Shown here one piece after another: positions 54,632 through 63,296 of a stretch of DNA of 64,000 nt. The stretch spans positions 124,001 to 188,000 of the forward strand of contig NZ_JAOTIF010000008.1 of NCBI RefSeq assembly GCF_025628885.1. The letters run 5' to 3'. Origin of the DNA: Paraflavisolibacter caeni. GTDB taxonomy: Bacteria; Bacteroidota; Bacteroidia; Chitinophagales; Chitinophagaceae. The notes under the pieces are model-generated. The model was not told the DNA's origin, searched no databases, and saw only the letters and a program-made list of their open reading frames with translations. A program made the position numbers and the translations under genes. How positions within the stretch are numbered: the stretch's first letter is position 1; every line of letters starts with the position of its first letter.

Positions 54632-55459
54632 TTATCCTTCCAATATCTGCAGATACCTGTTGAACGACCGGTCAACAATATCCTTTGCACCCTCATGGAT
54701 ATTCATGAATTCAAATGCTCCATACAAACGGTCAAACACTAATGGCTTCACCTGCTCCACCAGGTGTTCAATAGCACTTTTGCTCAAAGGGATCATATTG
54801 GGATAACTGTACATCGCGCTCACTTGCTTCCGGTCCCTGGACACATAAATGGTATCACCAGTAAGCAGGGTACCTGCTCCATTAGGGATATGCAGAACAA
54901 CACTGCCTGGAAAATGACCAGCTGTATGAACAATCCGGACGCCATCCCATAAGGTGAGCTCAGCACCTTCCCACAGTTGTATATGCGGGTCATGATCCAT
55001 TACCCACTCCCCATCATTGGCATGCAGGTACACGGGACAGTCAAATACCCCGGCCCACTCCACCATCAATCCGTAATAATGCGGATGCGAAATGACAATG
55101 GCCTTCAATCCGCCAAGAGCATTGATATAAGCCACAGTTTCTGCGTTGATATAAGGAAGGCAATCCCACAAAATGTTTCCCGATGAAGCAATCACCAGGT
55201 GCGCCCTTTGACCAATCGCAAAGGATGGCATCATGCGCAGGTCATACAGGTTATCATGCAGTTTACTGAAGCGGATCGCATAAACCTTAGCAAGCTGCTC
55301 ATAACTGGTCCACTGTTGTCCCTGGTCACCAATGTATTGCCGGTCATCATTACAAACAGGGCAGGCATCAGTACTGCTTTTAGCAGTGGCATAACGGGTA
55401 CCACAGGTAACGCAGATATTGTTTTGGTTGCTATGGGAAATATGTAATTCAAGCTTCAT
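54632..55459 (-). CDS. MBL-fold metallo-hydrolase with N-terminal zinc ribbon
   Basis: 275 residues, no signal peptide. Residues about 16-41 contain two cysteine knuckles (CVTCGTRY and CPVCND) forming a rubredoxin-like or zinc-ribbon module. The rest is a metallo-beta-lactamase fold with SHPHYYG (in place of HxHxDH), HTAGHFPGSVVLH and LLTGDTIYVS. The Asp of the HxHxDH motif is Gly here, so one metal site may be altered. The substrate is unknown. The gene is convergent with the truncated S74 gene and divergent from the TonB receptor gene. Confidence 0.85.
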   Translation of the reverse strand: MKLELHISHSNQNNICVTCGTRYATAKSSTDACPVCNDDRQYIGDQGQQWTSYEQLAKVYAIRFSKLHDNLYDLRMMPSFAIGQRAHLVIASSGNILWDCLPYINAETVAYINALGGLKAIVISHPHYYGLMVEWAGVFDCPVYLHANDGEWVMDHDPHIQLWEGAELTLWDGVRIVHTAGHFPGSVVLHIPNGAGTLLTGDTIYVSRDRKQVSAMYSYPNMIPLSKSAIEHLVEQVKPLVFDRLYGAFEFMNIHEGAKDIVDRSFNRYLQILEG

Positions 55460-55588
55460 ATTCGTTGGTCTTATGTGATCCTGAAATTAATCACTACAGT
55501 TCAATTGTATACACATCTAACCTCTACCTTTGCATTTCCTTCAATAAGTCAAACACAATGGTGCGCTCTTTGCTCTTAACCTTGTAAC

Positions 55589-57754
55589 ATGAAAAAATTA
55601 TTAGCAATCCTCGTGCTCCTATGCACCCAATCCACCTGGGCCCAAAATACCCTGATAACCAAAGTAACCTCCTCCGATACCCATCAACCCTTAGCAGGCG
55701 CTACCATAAGTGTCCCGCAACTGAAAATAACCAAAGCAGCCAACGCCAATGGCGTAGCCACCATCAACAACCTGCCCGCAGGCAATTATCAAACCCGTCT
55801 ATCTTATGTAGGCTTCCAGGACACCTCCTTCTCCCTCTCACTGCCCTATAGCGATACCCTCTTCATCGAACTGCAACCTGCCGTTAAGGAAGAAGAACAG
55901 GTGATCATCAATTCCACCCGCACCAACAACCGAATTGCAGACCTCCCCCTGCGCGTGGAAGTCCTCGGCACGGAAGAACTGGCGGAAGAATCTGGCATCA
56001 AGCCTGGCAATATGGCAAGCCTCCTGGGCGACCTGTCCGTCATCCACATACAAAACACTTCCTCTGTTACCGGTAGTAGCATTGTAAGACTCCAGGGCCT
56101 TGATGGAAGGTATACCCAACTCCTGAGAGACGGCCTGCCTGTTTATGAAGGGCTCAATACCAACTTCGGTATCCTCTCCATTCCGCCCCTTGACCTGAAA
56201 CAGGTGGAGATCATAAAGGGTTCTGCATCTACCTTGTACGGCGGCGGTGCCATAGCGGGATTGATCAACTTCATTTCCAAAACACCCAAACAACAACCGG
56301 AACTAACGGCCCTGCTAAATCGCTCAACGCTAAAGGAAAACAATGCAAACTTATACTACGCGCAAAGGTGGAAGAAGACCGGTCTCACCCTCTTTGCCGG
56401 CACCACCATCCAGGATGCCAATGATGTCAACGATGACGGCTTTAGCGACGTGCCCAGGCTCAGGCAATACAACCTGCACCCTAAATTCTTTATCTATCCC
56501 ACCGACCGGCAAACGCTGACCATAGGCTACAATGGCACTATAGAAGACAGGAAGGGCGGCGATATGTACGTGTTGGAACATGAAAAAACCAACGAACACC
56601 AATATACAGAAACGGCAAAGAGTAACCGCCACAGTATGGACCTGCAATACAACAACCGGTTCTCCAACAACGGCAATTTGGTGATCAAAAGCGCAGGCAG
56701 CCTGTTCAACCTGGACAATACGGAGCCTGATTTCTCTTTACACGGGCAGCAGTTCAATACCTACACTGAAGCCTCCTACAACCAGAAGATCGGCTCCAAC
56801 GACCTGGTGGCAGGTATCAATTACCTCACAGAAAGCTTTACAAAGAAAAAGGAGGACACATCACAGTTCGTTGATTATAACTACAACACCATCGGTGTAT
56901 TTGTACAGGACGATTGGCACATCACCGACAAATTCATAGCCGAAGGCGGCATTCGGGCCGATTACCACAGCGAGTGGGGCTGGTTTGCCCTCCCCCGTAT
57001 TGCCTTTGCCTACAAACCTATTCACGAACTATCCATCCGCCTGAGTGCCGGCGCTGGTTATAAGGTCCCCAATGTCTTTACCCAGCAAAGCGAACAGGTT
57101 GATCTAAGCGAAATGAATCCCTCAGTGAACAACCTGGAAGCAGAAAGGAGCAAGGGTATCAACTGCGACATTAACTACCACACAAAGTGGAACGACTGGG
57201 AGTTCACCATCAACCAGGCGCTCTATTATACCCACATCGGCAACACCGTTTTACCGGTCCTGCAATCCAATGGCAAGTATAGCCTCACCAACCAGCCCTT
57301 TAATTCAAAGAGCACTGGTACCGACACCTATGTCCTGCTGGCCTATGGCGCTCTCGAACTCTATGCAGGCTACAACCATACCATTGCCCGCTACACCAAC
57401 GACAAAAACAACTACATCCTGTTTGCTCCCCAGGACAAGTTCGGTTCTACCCTCGCCTACGAAATAGACGGCAAATGGCGCATGGGTCTCGAATCCGCAT
57501 GGGTAGGCAACCAGTACATCGAGCCCACTAAAAAAGCCCCCGACTATTGGTTCTGGGCCGCCATGATCCAAAGAAACCTGGGGAAACACCTGAGCCTCGT
57601 ACTCAACGGTGAAAACCTCTTCGATGAAAGACAAGGAAAGAATGAACCCTTATATGCCGGAAACATAACCAATCCCGATTTTCTTCCCATCTGGGGCCTT
57701 ATTGAAGGCCGGGTCATCAACCTATCAGTGAAATGGACAAACTTCATCCACTAA
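55589..57754 (+). CDS. TonB-dependent outer membrane receptor (siderophore/colicin-I-receptor-like)
   Basis: 721 residues. The signal peptide ends at STWAQ. A carboxypeptidase-regulatory-like domain (about 22-105, HQPLAGATISVPQLKITKAA) is followed by the plug (about 120-230, with the VEIIKGSASTLYGGGAIAGL signature) and a 22-strand barrel to the end (LSVKWTNFIH). There is no STN domain, so it is probably a plain importer and not a signalling receptor. It is not of the SusC type (no susD beside it, no long insertions) and resembles metal-chelate receptors. The last codon overlaps the convergent EcsC gene by 4 bp. Confidence 0.92.
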   Translation: MKKLLAILVLLCTQSTWAQNTLITKVTSSDTHQPLAGATISVPQLKITKAANANGVATINNLPAGNYQTRLSYVGFQDTSFSLSLPYSDTLFIELQPAVKEEEQVIINSTRTNNRIADLPLRVEVLGTEELAEESGIKPGNMASLLGDLSVIHIQNTSSVTGSSIVRLQGLDGRYTQLLRDGLPVYEGLNTNFGILSIPPLDLKQVEIIKGSASTLYGGGAIAGLINFISKTPKQQPELTALLNRSTLKENNANLYYAQRWKKTGLTLFAGTTIQDANDVNDDGFSDVPRLRQYNLHPKFFIYPTDRQTLTIGYNGTIEDRKGGDMYVLEHEKTNEHQYTETAKSNRHSMDLQYNNRFSNNGNLVIKSAGSLFNLDNTEPDFSLHGQQFNTYTEASYNQKIGSNDLVAGINYLTESFTKKKEDTSQFVDYNYNTIGVFVQDDWHITDKFIAEGGIRADYHSEWGWFALPRIAFAYKPIHELSIRLSAGAGYKVPNVFTQQSEQVDLSEMNPSVNNLEAERSKGINCDINYHTKWNDWEFTINQALYYTHIGNTVLPVLQSNGKYSLTNQPFNSKSTGTDTYVLLAYGALELYAGYNHTIARYTNDKNNYILFAPQDKFGSTLAYEIDGKWRMGLESAWVGNQYIEPTKKAPDYWFWAAMIQRNLGKHLSLVLNGENLFDERQGKNEPLYAGNITNPDFLPIWGLIEGRVINLSVKWTNFIH

Positions 57755-58374
57755 TAAGCAAACGTATGTTTAGCGGTCTTTCCAATAACCTTGGTAGAAG
57801 CGGCATCAACAGCCCCGCTGACCACGCCGCCGATAAGTGGAACTGCTTTGCTAAGATTGATCAGGCCTTCACTACCAAACTTTGACAATAAACGAAAACC
57901 CACTTTTTCATTGATCTGCGCAATGGTGTTGCTGCTAATCTTTTGGATCGCACTTTCAGTAATTTGTCGTCCAACTCGAATGCCAACACTTTTAAGAAGA
58001 TCAGTTGCGGCGCTCCCCGTTAGGCAGATATAAGCAAGCGATTGCACCTGGTCGCTTTTGGGATTATACCCCCTCATAATGGCAATAGCAGCCACCATTC
58101 TCAGTTGCATAAAAAGAACACTCGAAATATTTGCCGGGATAGCAATAGGCAACGTAAGCATGCCTCCAATCCCCGTGATAAATCCGGCCGTAGCACACTT
58201 TGTCGTTTGCCATTGAATAAGGCTGTCAATGGCCTTTTCCCGATCACTATTCATTTTCTGGTAATCTCCTGCCAGCATGGACGCCGATTCAACCAATCCA
58301 GCTCCATTGATTGCCTTTTCATAAGCCCAGTCAAGAACTTTCATGATAATACCAGGATTCTTTACTTCACTCAT
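57751..58374 (-). CDS. EcsC family protein
   Basis: 207 residues. The hydrophobic, glycine-rich core TAGFITGIGGMLTLPIAIPA, the following NISSVLFMQLRMVAAIAIMRG, and the C-terminal PLIGGVVSGAVDAASTKVIG are typical of EcsC-family proteins (PF12787). In Bacillus the namesake is linked to an ABC transporter, but no transporter gene is adjacent here and the role is unknown. It is probably membrane-associated. Its stop overlaps the TonB receptor stop in a convergent arrangement. Confidence 0.85.
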   Translation of the reverse strand: MSEVKNPGIIMKVLDWAYEKAINGAGLVESASMLAGDYQKMNSDREKAIDSLIQWQTTKCATAGFITGIGGMLTLPIAIPANISSVLFMQLRMVAAIAIMRGYNPKSDQVQSLAYICLTGSAATDLLKSVGIRVGRQITESAIQKISSNTIAQINEKVGFRLLSKFGSEGLINLSKAVPLIGGVVSGAVDAASTKVIGKTAKHTFAY

Positions 58375-58535
58375 ACAACGGTTTCATTTTTGATACGGTT
58401 ACTAAATCACATCATGAAAAGCTGAAAGCTTCTTTAAAGTTCTAACAACTTTCTGAAATACGTACTTCCAATATCATGCAACTTTCAGAAGCATAGGTCA
58501 GAAGATGACATCATTATCTGTTGAATATCGTTATC

Positions 58536-58628
58536 ATACACACCCCCGGTCCGCCTGAGGCGGAGAGCATCAGCGCACAGGGCCCTGGGTATGGAGGGAC
58601 TTGGGAATGAGGAATGGTGAATTGGAGG
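58536..58628 (+). repeat. Composite dispersed element, copy B
   Basis: ACACACCCCCGG, the hairpin TCCGCC-TGA-GGCGGA (58550-58564), AGCATCAGCGCACA, CCTGGGTATGGAGGGA, and GAATGAGGAATGG-type words, in the same order as copy A (36046-35915 on the minus strand). The stem sequence differs (GGCGGA here, AGGGG in copy A) but the palindrome is kept, a compensatory pattern that suggests selection on structure. Confidence 0.65.
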
Positions 58629-58810
58629 AAAGAGAGAAGGGGGTAGAATGAGGAATAAAGGGAAGTGTACAATGAGGGGGTTCAAAACTTGGAAGGTGGG
58701 GGTTGGTTTTGTACCTTTAGGCCCAGCTCCACTGACTCCGTTCAGGGCTTTTTGGGCGTTCTGCCTGTAGGTTGTTTTCCCCTTATTTATGAGCATTTGC
58801 TCAATTCAGA

Positions 58811-59035
58811 TCGAAGCATAGTCGAAAGATGGTCGAAGGATAGTCGAAGGATGATCGAAGGATGGTCGAAGTAGCCTAGGCTTAGGTACGGCTTAAGTAT
58901 AGCTAAAGTACGGCTGATGTACGGAGTAGACAGGGAGTAAGTATCCATTCAGCATGGAGTAAGTAGAGGGAATGGAGGAATGCTGTTGGAATACTTTAGC
59001 CCTACTTTAAGTATACTGTATGTATACTGAATCTA
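58811..59035 (+). repeat. 11-bp periodic array with changing unit
   Basis: TCGAAGGATRG units start at 58811, 58822, 58833, 58844, 58855 and 58866. After a 4-bp slip, eight units of another sequence follow from 58881 (CTTAAGTAYGG-like, then AGTAAGTA..). After about 23 bp four more (TACTTTAAGTA-like) start at 58992, 59003, 59014 and 59025. The period stays 11 bp while the sequence changes. Confidence 0.75.
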
Positions 59036-59180
59036 CGAATGATAGAGGTGAATTCACACATTATACACACCCCTTGCACACCTTATAAATTTATTATATT
59101 TTACAATCACTTTACCCTCTCATTTTCCCCTCCCCTATTTAAACAAACCCAAACAAAGGAATAACCTTAAACACCACATT

Positions 59181-61487
59181 ATGAGCATGAAGCCAGATGC
59201 TGATAAACTTGTTACCGGGAAGTTCAGATATACCCTATTTCAAAAAGTAAGTGATACAACAATTACAATAAGAGGCCTATGGTTGCTAATACTCTTCGAC
59301 TTACTGGCCATCTTCGCCTTCCTATTCGTAGACCAAGGCACTGATGTTCTATTATCCATAGCTGAAGATGCAGCCAACCAATTCAGGATAATCCCCCTGT
59401 TTTGGTTATTGGTAACACTATTCTTCTGGAGCATTGCAGCAGAATTCTGTTCACGGTTTATTATTTACCTATCAGACAACTCAGGCAGATCTCTTGCAAA
59501 GGTTCGTGTAGACTATCGAAAGCATCTTCAAAAGGTCATCGCCCGTGTTTCCCTGTTTTTTCCTCTTGTATTAATGATCCTGGCCTTTTGTAAGGCCTGG
59601 TTTTCTAACCACAAGGATTTTTATACACCTTCCATCAACCTGGCTTTTGGATTGATCATTCTTCTTTTATGCTTCTTGGGATTACTCTTATACTGGTTGT
59701 ATGTAGGAAATGGCATAGTGAAAGCGGCTCAAAAATACCAAAGCCTTCAATGGCTGGCCATTAGCCCCAGGGAGGATCAATGGGTAAGAAAACTATACGG
59801 CATTTTAAATGACGTACGAGTGGATATCCCGGATATATACACCAATATGGAGGGTTCTGCATACAACGGGCCCGACTTGCCTCGTGAAACAACATTACCC
59901 AATGGCATGACTTTACCAAAGGAATTCCTGGCTTATAATAACAACCCGCGCCAGGATAACAATTTATACATCTGGATGTTTAAAATACCCAGGTCTTTCT
60001 ATAAATGCTTGTTCAGACAACTGTTCGTATTATCTGTTCTGGCATTTCTATTCATCATCACATTTGCCTTCATTGTAGAAGTCAAAGCATACATGCTGTT
60101 TGGTGCTACAGCCATGATTTGCCTGGCCTTTGCTTGCTGGCAGATCATATATACAGGCCTTCATTACCTGGACAAAGTCCAGTCCAAATTCCCCTTTCGT
60201 TTCTTTCTGATGGTGATGTTTCTGATCACAACCTTTTTCAATAAAGATCACCAGGTAAGAATATTAAATGAAGCTGCCGTTGATAAAAGACCCCAGCTCA
60301 CCCAACACTTTGATGACTGGTTTCACTACCTGCAGGCAGACACACTTCGGAGAAATATAGCAGACAGGACTTACCGCGATGGTCTGAAAAAAGACACTGT
60401 GCCCGTAGTTTTTATTGCCGCAGAAGGAGGAGCCCTGCGCACTGGCGCATTTACCGCCATGATCCTGGCCAAGCTCGCTGACCAATACCCTTCATTCAGT
60501 AAATACATCTACTGTTACAGCGGTGTATCGGGCGGAACTCTCGGAACCAACTTCTTCAATGCTGTTTACTTGAACCGCAAAATCAATAGCGACACAGTAA
60601 GTTTTGCATCGGCAACAGAAACATTCTTCAAAACAGACTTTCTGGCAGCTGTAACCGGGAAGCTGGTCTTTGGCGAGATCATCAACTACTTTATACCTTT
60701 TCACATCAACCGGCTGGACAGGGCCATTGCGCTGGAAGAAGCTTGGGAAGATGGCTGGCACCAAATAGACAAGGAGAAAAACGTATTGGCAGGATCGTTT
60801 AATCAAACTGTAAATAATAGGTTACCAGCAGTTTTTATCAATACAACAGAAGTAGAAACCGGACTTCAATGCATCTGGAGCAACACCATCATCGATAGCT
60901 TACCTTTAAGCAAACAAAGAGATGTATCGAGACGGGTAAAAACAGACATCGCTTATAGCACAGCGATCAACCTGAGTACGCGCTTTCCTTTGATTTCACC
61001 GGGTGCAGCCATCTATGACAAACAGAATAGGATAAGAAGACATTTTATTGATGGCGGCTATTATGAAAACACAGGTGCTGAAACTTTGTTGGAAGTAATG
61101 AAAGCCTTGAAACTAAATAATAAACCCATTAAACCTTATGTCCTTCAGTTCAACTTTGGAGATGACGACACAACCATTAAAAGCAAAAGTGTAAAAGCAT
61201 TCAGTGAAGTGATGGAAGTAGTGGGAGGCATTTACAATACACGTTCAGGCCGATCAAATGTGGCTCAGTACTATTTACAACAATACGTAAAGGAACTGAA
61301 TGGAGCGTTTATCAGCCTGTACCTTCCTTTAAATACCAGGAAATTCCCGATGAACTGGATATTGAGTAATACAGCCGTAACCAGGTTGAACAAGGCTTTA
61401 GAACAAATGGTAATAAAGAATCCTAGTGATACATCAGATTTAAAAGACAAAAGAGAACTGCGCAAATTGTTTGTTTACCGGCAGTAA
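59181..61487 (+). CDS. Membrane-anchored patatin-like phospholipase
   Basis: 768 residues. The N-terminal half has several membrane helices (about 35-56, 72-95, 117-138, 152-178, 275-300 and 305-325). A small loop between them contains a conserved-looking YNGPDLPRETTLPNGMTLPK. The C-terminal half (about 400-740) is a patatin domain. It has the oxyanion-type glycine loop EGGALRTGAF, the nucleophile elbow YSGVSGG (GxSxG) and the catalytic Asp in IDGGYYENTGAETLLE. Catalytic Ser and Asp are both present, so lipid acyl hydrolase activity is expected. Fusion to an N-terminal membrane module is uncommon for short patatins. No cyclase or sensor gene of a CBASS system is adjacent, so a defence role is not supported here. 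Confidence 0.88.
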   Translation: MSMKPDADKLVTGKFRYTLFQKVSDTTITIRGLWLLILFDLLAIFAFLFVDQGTDVLLSIAEDAANQFRIIPLFWLLVTLFFWSIAAEFCSRFIIYLSDNSGRSLAKVRVDYRKHLQKVIARVSLFFPLVLMILAFCKAWFSNHKDFYTPSINLAFGLIILLLCFLGLLLYWLYVGNGIVKAAQKYQSLQWLAISPREDQWVRKLYGILNDVRVDIPDIYTNMEGSAYNGPDLPRETTLPNGMTLPKEFLAYNNNPRQDNNLYIWMFKIPRSFYKCLFRQLFVLSVLAFLFIITFAFIVEVKAYMLFGATAMICLAFACWQIIYTGLHYLDKVQSKFPFRFFLMVMFLITTFFNKDHQVRILNEAAVDKRPQLTQHFDDWFHYLQADTLRRNIADRTYRDGLKKDTVPVVFIAAEGGALRTGAFTAMILAKLADQYPSFSKYIYCYSGVSGGTLGTNFFNAVYLNRKINSDTVSFASATETFFKTDFLAAVTGKLVFGEIINYFIPFHINRLDRAIALEEAWEDGWHQIDKEKNVLAGSFNQTVNNRLPAVFINTTEVETGLQCIWSNTIIDSLPLSKQRDVSRRVKTDIAYSTAINLSTRFPLISPGAAIYDKQNRIRRHFIDGGYYENTGAETLLEVMKALKLNNKPIKPYVLQFNFGDDDTTIKSKSVKAFSEVMEVVGGIYNTRSGRSNVAQYYLQQYVKELNGAFISLYLPLNTRKFPMNWILSNTAVTRLNKALEQMVIKNPSDTSDLKDKRELRKLFVYRQ

Positions 61488-61533
61488 AAAAAAGTGCCCC
61501 GCTAGGAATAGCAGGGCTTCACCCTTAACCATA
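61486..61533 (-). terminator. Terminator-like hairpin with conserved flank (copy 2)
   Basis: On the minus strand GCCCTGCTA (61517-61509) pairs with TAGCGGGGC (61504-61496) around TTCC, followed by T8 (61493-61486). The flank AGGGCTTCACCCTTAACCAT matches the copy at 4761-4808. It lies 305 bp beyond the stop of the gene at 61838, but only 8 bp after the patatin stop on the other strand. Confidence 0.7.
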
Positions 61534-61837
61534 CGAAACCAAGTCGTTTATAAAGAAGCTTTTTGCAAAGCCTTTGTGTTTGATTTGATGATGTAAAACT
61601 AATTCAGACATCCGGCTATTTTACCTCACTTTCGACAAATACCCATCTTTTATCGGCAAAACAAGCATAACAATCTGCCACCCCCGCCCTGTCCTGATGA
61701 GAAACAATTTTATCAGGATAGTACAGCAACTACCTTCTTCCCTGTCCGGACAAAACTCCCTATTGAATAGTAATGAATATCACTTATTACTCAATTAGAT
61801 ATGAGATGCCTTTGATATTGAATGTAGCCAACTTCCG
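61534..61837. other. Intergenic region, nothing assigned
   Basis: A weak 7-bp inverted repeat (TCCTGAT..ATCAGGA near 61694-61715) is the only structure noticed. No gene. Confidence 0.4.
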
Positions 61838-62908
61838 TTAATCAAAATTAATGGGAGATATCTTATTGACCCAGTCAAGAGATCTTTTTGCAAAGCGAGG
61901 AGCAGTCAGTCGCCACCCGATGAACACCTGAAAATAGGAGTATTGTTTGATCAGCCTGGAAATATCTTCAATTTTATGTCCATAACTTCTGTTCCGGGAT
62001 TCGAAACCGGCAAAAAACCTCTTTGAATGATAGCTGATCGATGTTTGTAAACTATAACCTGTCGTGAATTTTGTTCCTTTTGATAATACTACTTTGTTAG
62101 AATCATCAATAGAAACAGATTTAAAAAAATCCACTCCGAAGCTGGGACCAACTACCAGGCTTGCAGAAAATTTTGGCGAGATAACAAGAGTACCCGCCAC
62201 CGGAAGCAATACATTAAGATCCGTACTGTATGTACTTTCGTTTTGTACCCCGGTATTTTTTGAATCATCATGAAAATTAAATGTTGCAAATTGCAAAGAA
62301 GGTAATATGGTATAGGCCGATCGCCGCTGTACCTGAGTTCCTCCAGCAAGCGCAGCCGTAGAAAATTTTTGATTGGCATTATATCTTACCATTGTGCTGA
62401 AATTCTTAATGGTGAGATCCGGATAAACGAGATAAGGCGAATCAGGGAGACTGCCCCTGGAAAAATCAACACTGTTTTTTAAGTAAAAGCCCTTTACCGA
62501 ACTAAGGTCAAAATTCAAATAGAACCTGTGAATACCGAACCCGGTTCTGAAGCTGAATTGTTCTGATGCTCCTTTTTGATCATTATCCTGGTCTGCATTT
62601 AGAAACTGCGGCGAAAAGCTCAGGCCGAGATCTAAATAACGGTAGCTGAAACCGAAAGACAAATTGTTAGTTTCATTTGGTGCAAGAACCAATTTGAAAT
62701 CCTCGTTATAAACAAGAGTGTACTTCATCTGGTTGGCACTGATCCATGATTGCAAATGCAGTAAGGTATCTAACCTTATCATATAAATGGAGTCCTTCGT
62801 GTTTTTATGGCTATGCAGTGTACTATCCTTGTTCTGTTGACACAATAATGACTGCATGTTTATAAAAGATAAAAACACGAAAGCAACTAAGTAAAGCCGG
62901 ACTCGCAT
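61838..62908 (-). CDS. DUF4421 family protein (probable outer membrane protein)
   Basis: 356 residues. The signal peptide ends near residue 23 (SLLCQQ). After a short linker, alternating amphipathic strands (LSFGFSYRYLDLGLSFSPQF; FRTGFGIHRFYLNFDLSSVK; FFAGFESRNRSYGHKI) fit a DUF4421-type beta-barrel or sheet in the outer membrane. The C-terminus (SYFQVFIGWRLTAPRF) resembles the last strand of such proteins, followed by a short tail. Function unknown. It is monocistronic on this strand. Confidence 0.85.
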   Translation of the reverse strand: MRVRLYLVAFVFLSFINMQSLLCQQNKDSTLHSHKNTKDSIYMIRLDTLLHLQSWISANQMKYTLVYNEDFKLVLAPNETNNLSFGFSYRYLDLGLSFSPQFLNADQDNDQKGASEQFSFRTGFGIHRFYLNFDLSSVKGFYLKNSVDFSRGSLPDSPYLVYPDLTIKNFSTMVRYNANQKFSTAALAGGTQVQRRSAYTILPSLQFATFNFHDDSKNTGVQNESTYSTDLNVLLPVAGTLVISPKFSASLVVGPSFGVDFFKSVSIDDSNKVVLSKGTKFTTGYSLQTSISYHSKRFFAGFESRNRSYGHKIEDISRLIKQYSYFQVFIGWRLTAPRFAKRSLDWVNKISPINFD

Positions 62909-63296
62909 CGAGGCAAATTTTTATTGAACAACCTAACAGTACTAATTTACGAACCAGGATGATCCAGTCAAGCAATATTTTTATGTGGATAAGGTATAAT
63001 TATTACGTTATTCATTGATATAATACTGTATCCACGTTGGCCTTTCATCATTGACACTCTGAATACCAAATAAATAGCGGCTGATTTATACACCAGAATA
63101 TCCCTTTCTAAAAACAGGTGTTTTCACCCTTGATACGGGGCATCTGTCACATGTAGTTTTACATCGTTGATACAAACAACAGTAATAATCAACGATTTTT
63201 TAATCCAGTATATCATGAAAAGATATACAGATAATTTATACCAATCATTTCACCGATAATAAGAAATATGTGTAGTAGAAACTTAATGTTAAAGCT
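62909..63296. other. Intergenic region with one terminator-like hairpin
   Basis: No gene found. ATCGTTGAT (63163-63171) pairs with ATCAACGAT (63188-63196) and is followed by six T (63196-63201) on the plus strand. There is no plus-strand gene directly before it, so it may belong to the leader of the glycosyltransferase gene or end stray transcription. Confidence 0.5.
63163..63201 (+). terminator. Hairpin with T6 tract upstream of the glycosyltransferase
   Basis: 9-bp perfect stem, 16-base loop, T6. It lies 96 bp before the ATG at 63297, so it could act as a leader attenuator or as an isolated terminator. Confidence 0.5.

Larger units (their letters stand above)
58375..59180. other. Repeat-rich 0.8-kb noncoding region
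   Basis: Divergent spacer between the EcsC and patatin genes. It contains the composite element copy B (58536-58628), a purine-rich tract (58600-58680) and a roughly 225-bp zone with 11-bp periodicity (58811-59035), and becomes AT-rich before the patatin start. The open frame 58485-58796 on the minus strand falls inside these repeats and looks spurious. Confidence 0.6.

Noticed and set aside
55589-57754. SusC-type receptor with a glycan utilisation locus
   Set aside because: Length, plug motif and lack of a susD or glycosidase neighbour fit a metal-chelate type TonB receptor better.
58485-58796. Open frame of about 103 codons on the minus strand
   Set aside because: Lies in repeat-derived pyrimidine-rich DNA; sequence is Pro/Ser/Leu-rich without a protein-like pattern.
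59181-61487. CBASS-type phospholipase effector
   Set aside because: No CD-NTase, HORMA/TRIP13 or ubiquitin-like genes nearby, and the membrane module is unlike known CBASS patatins.
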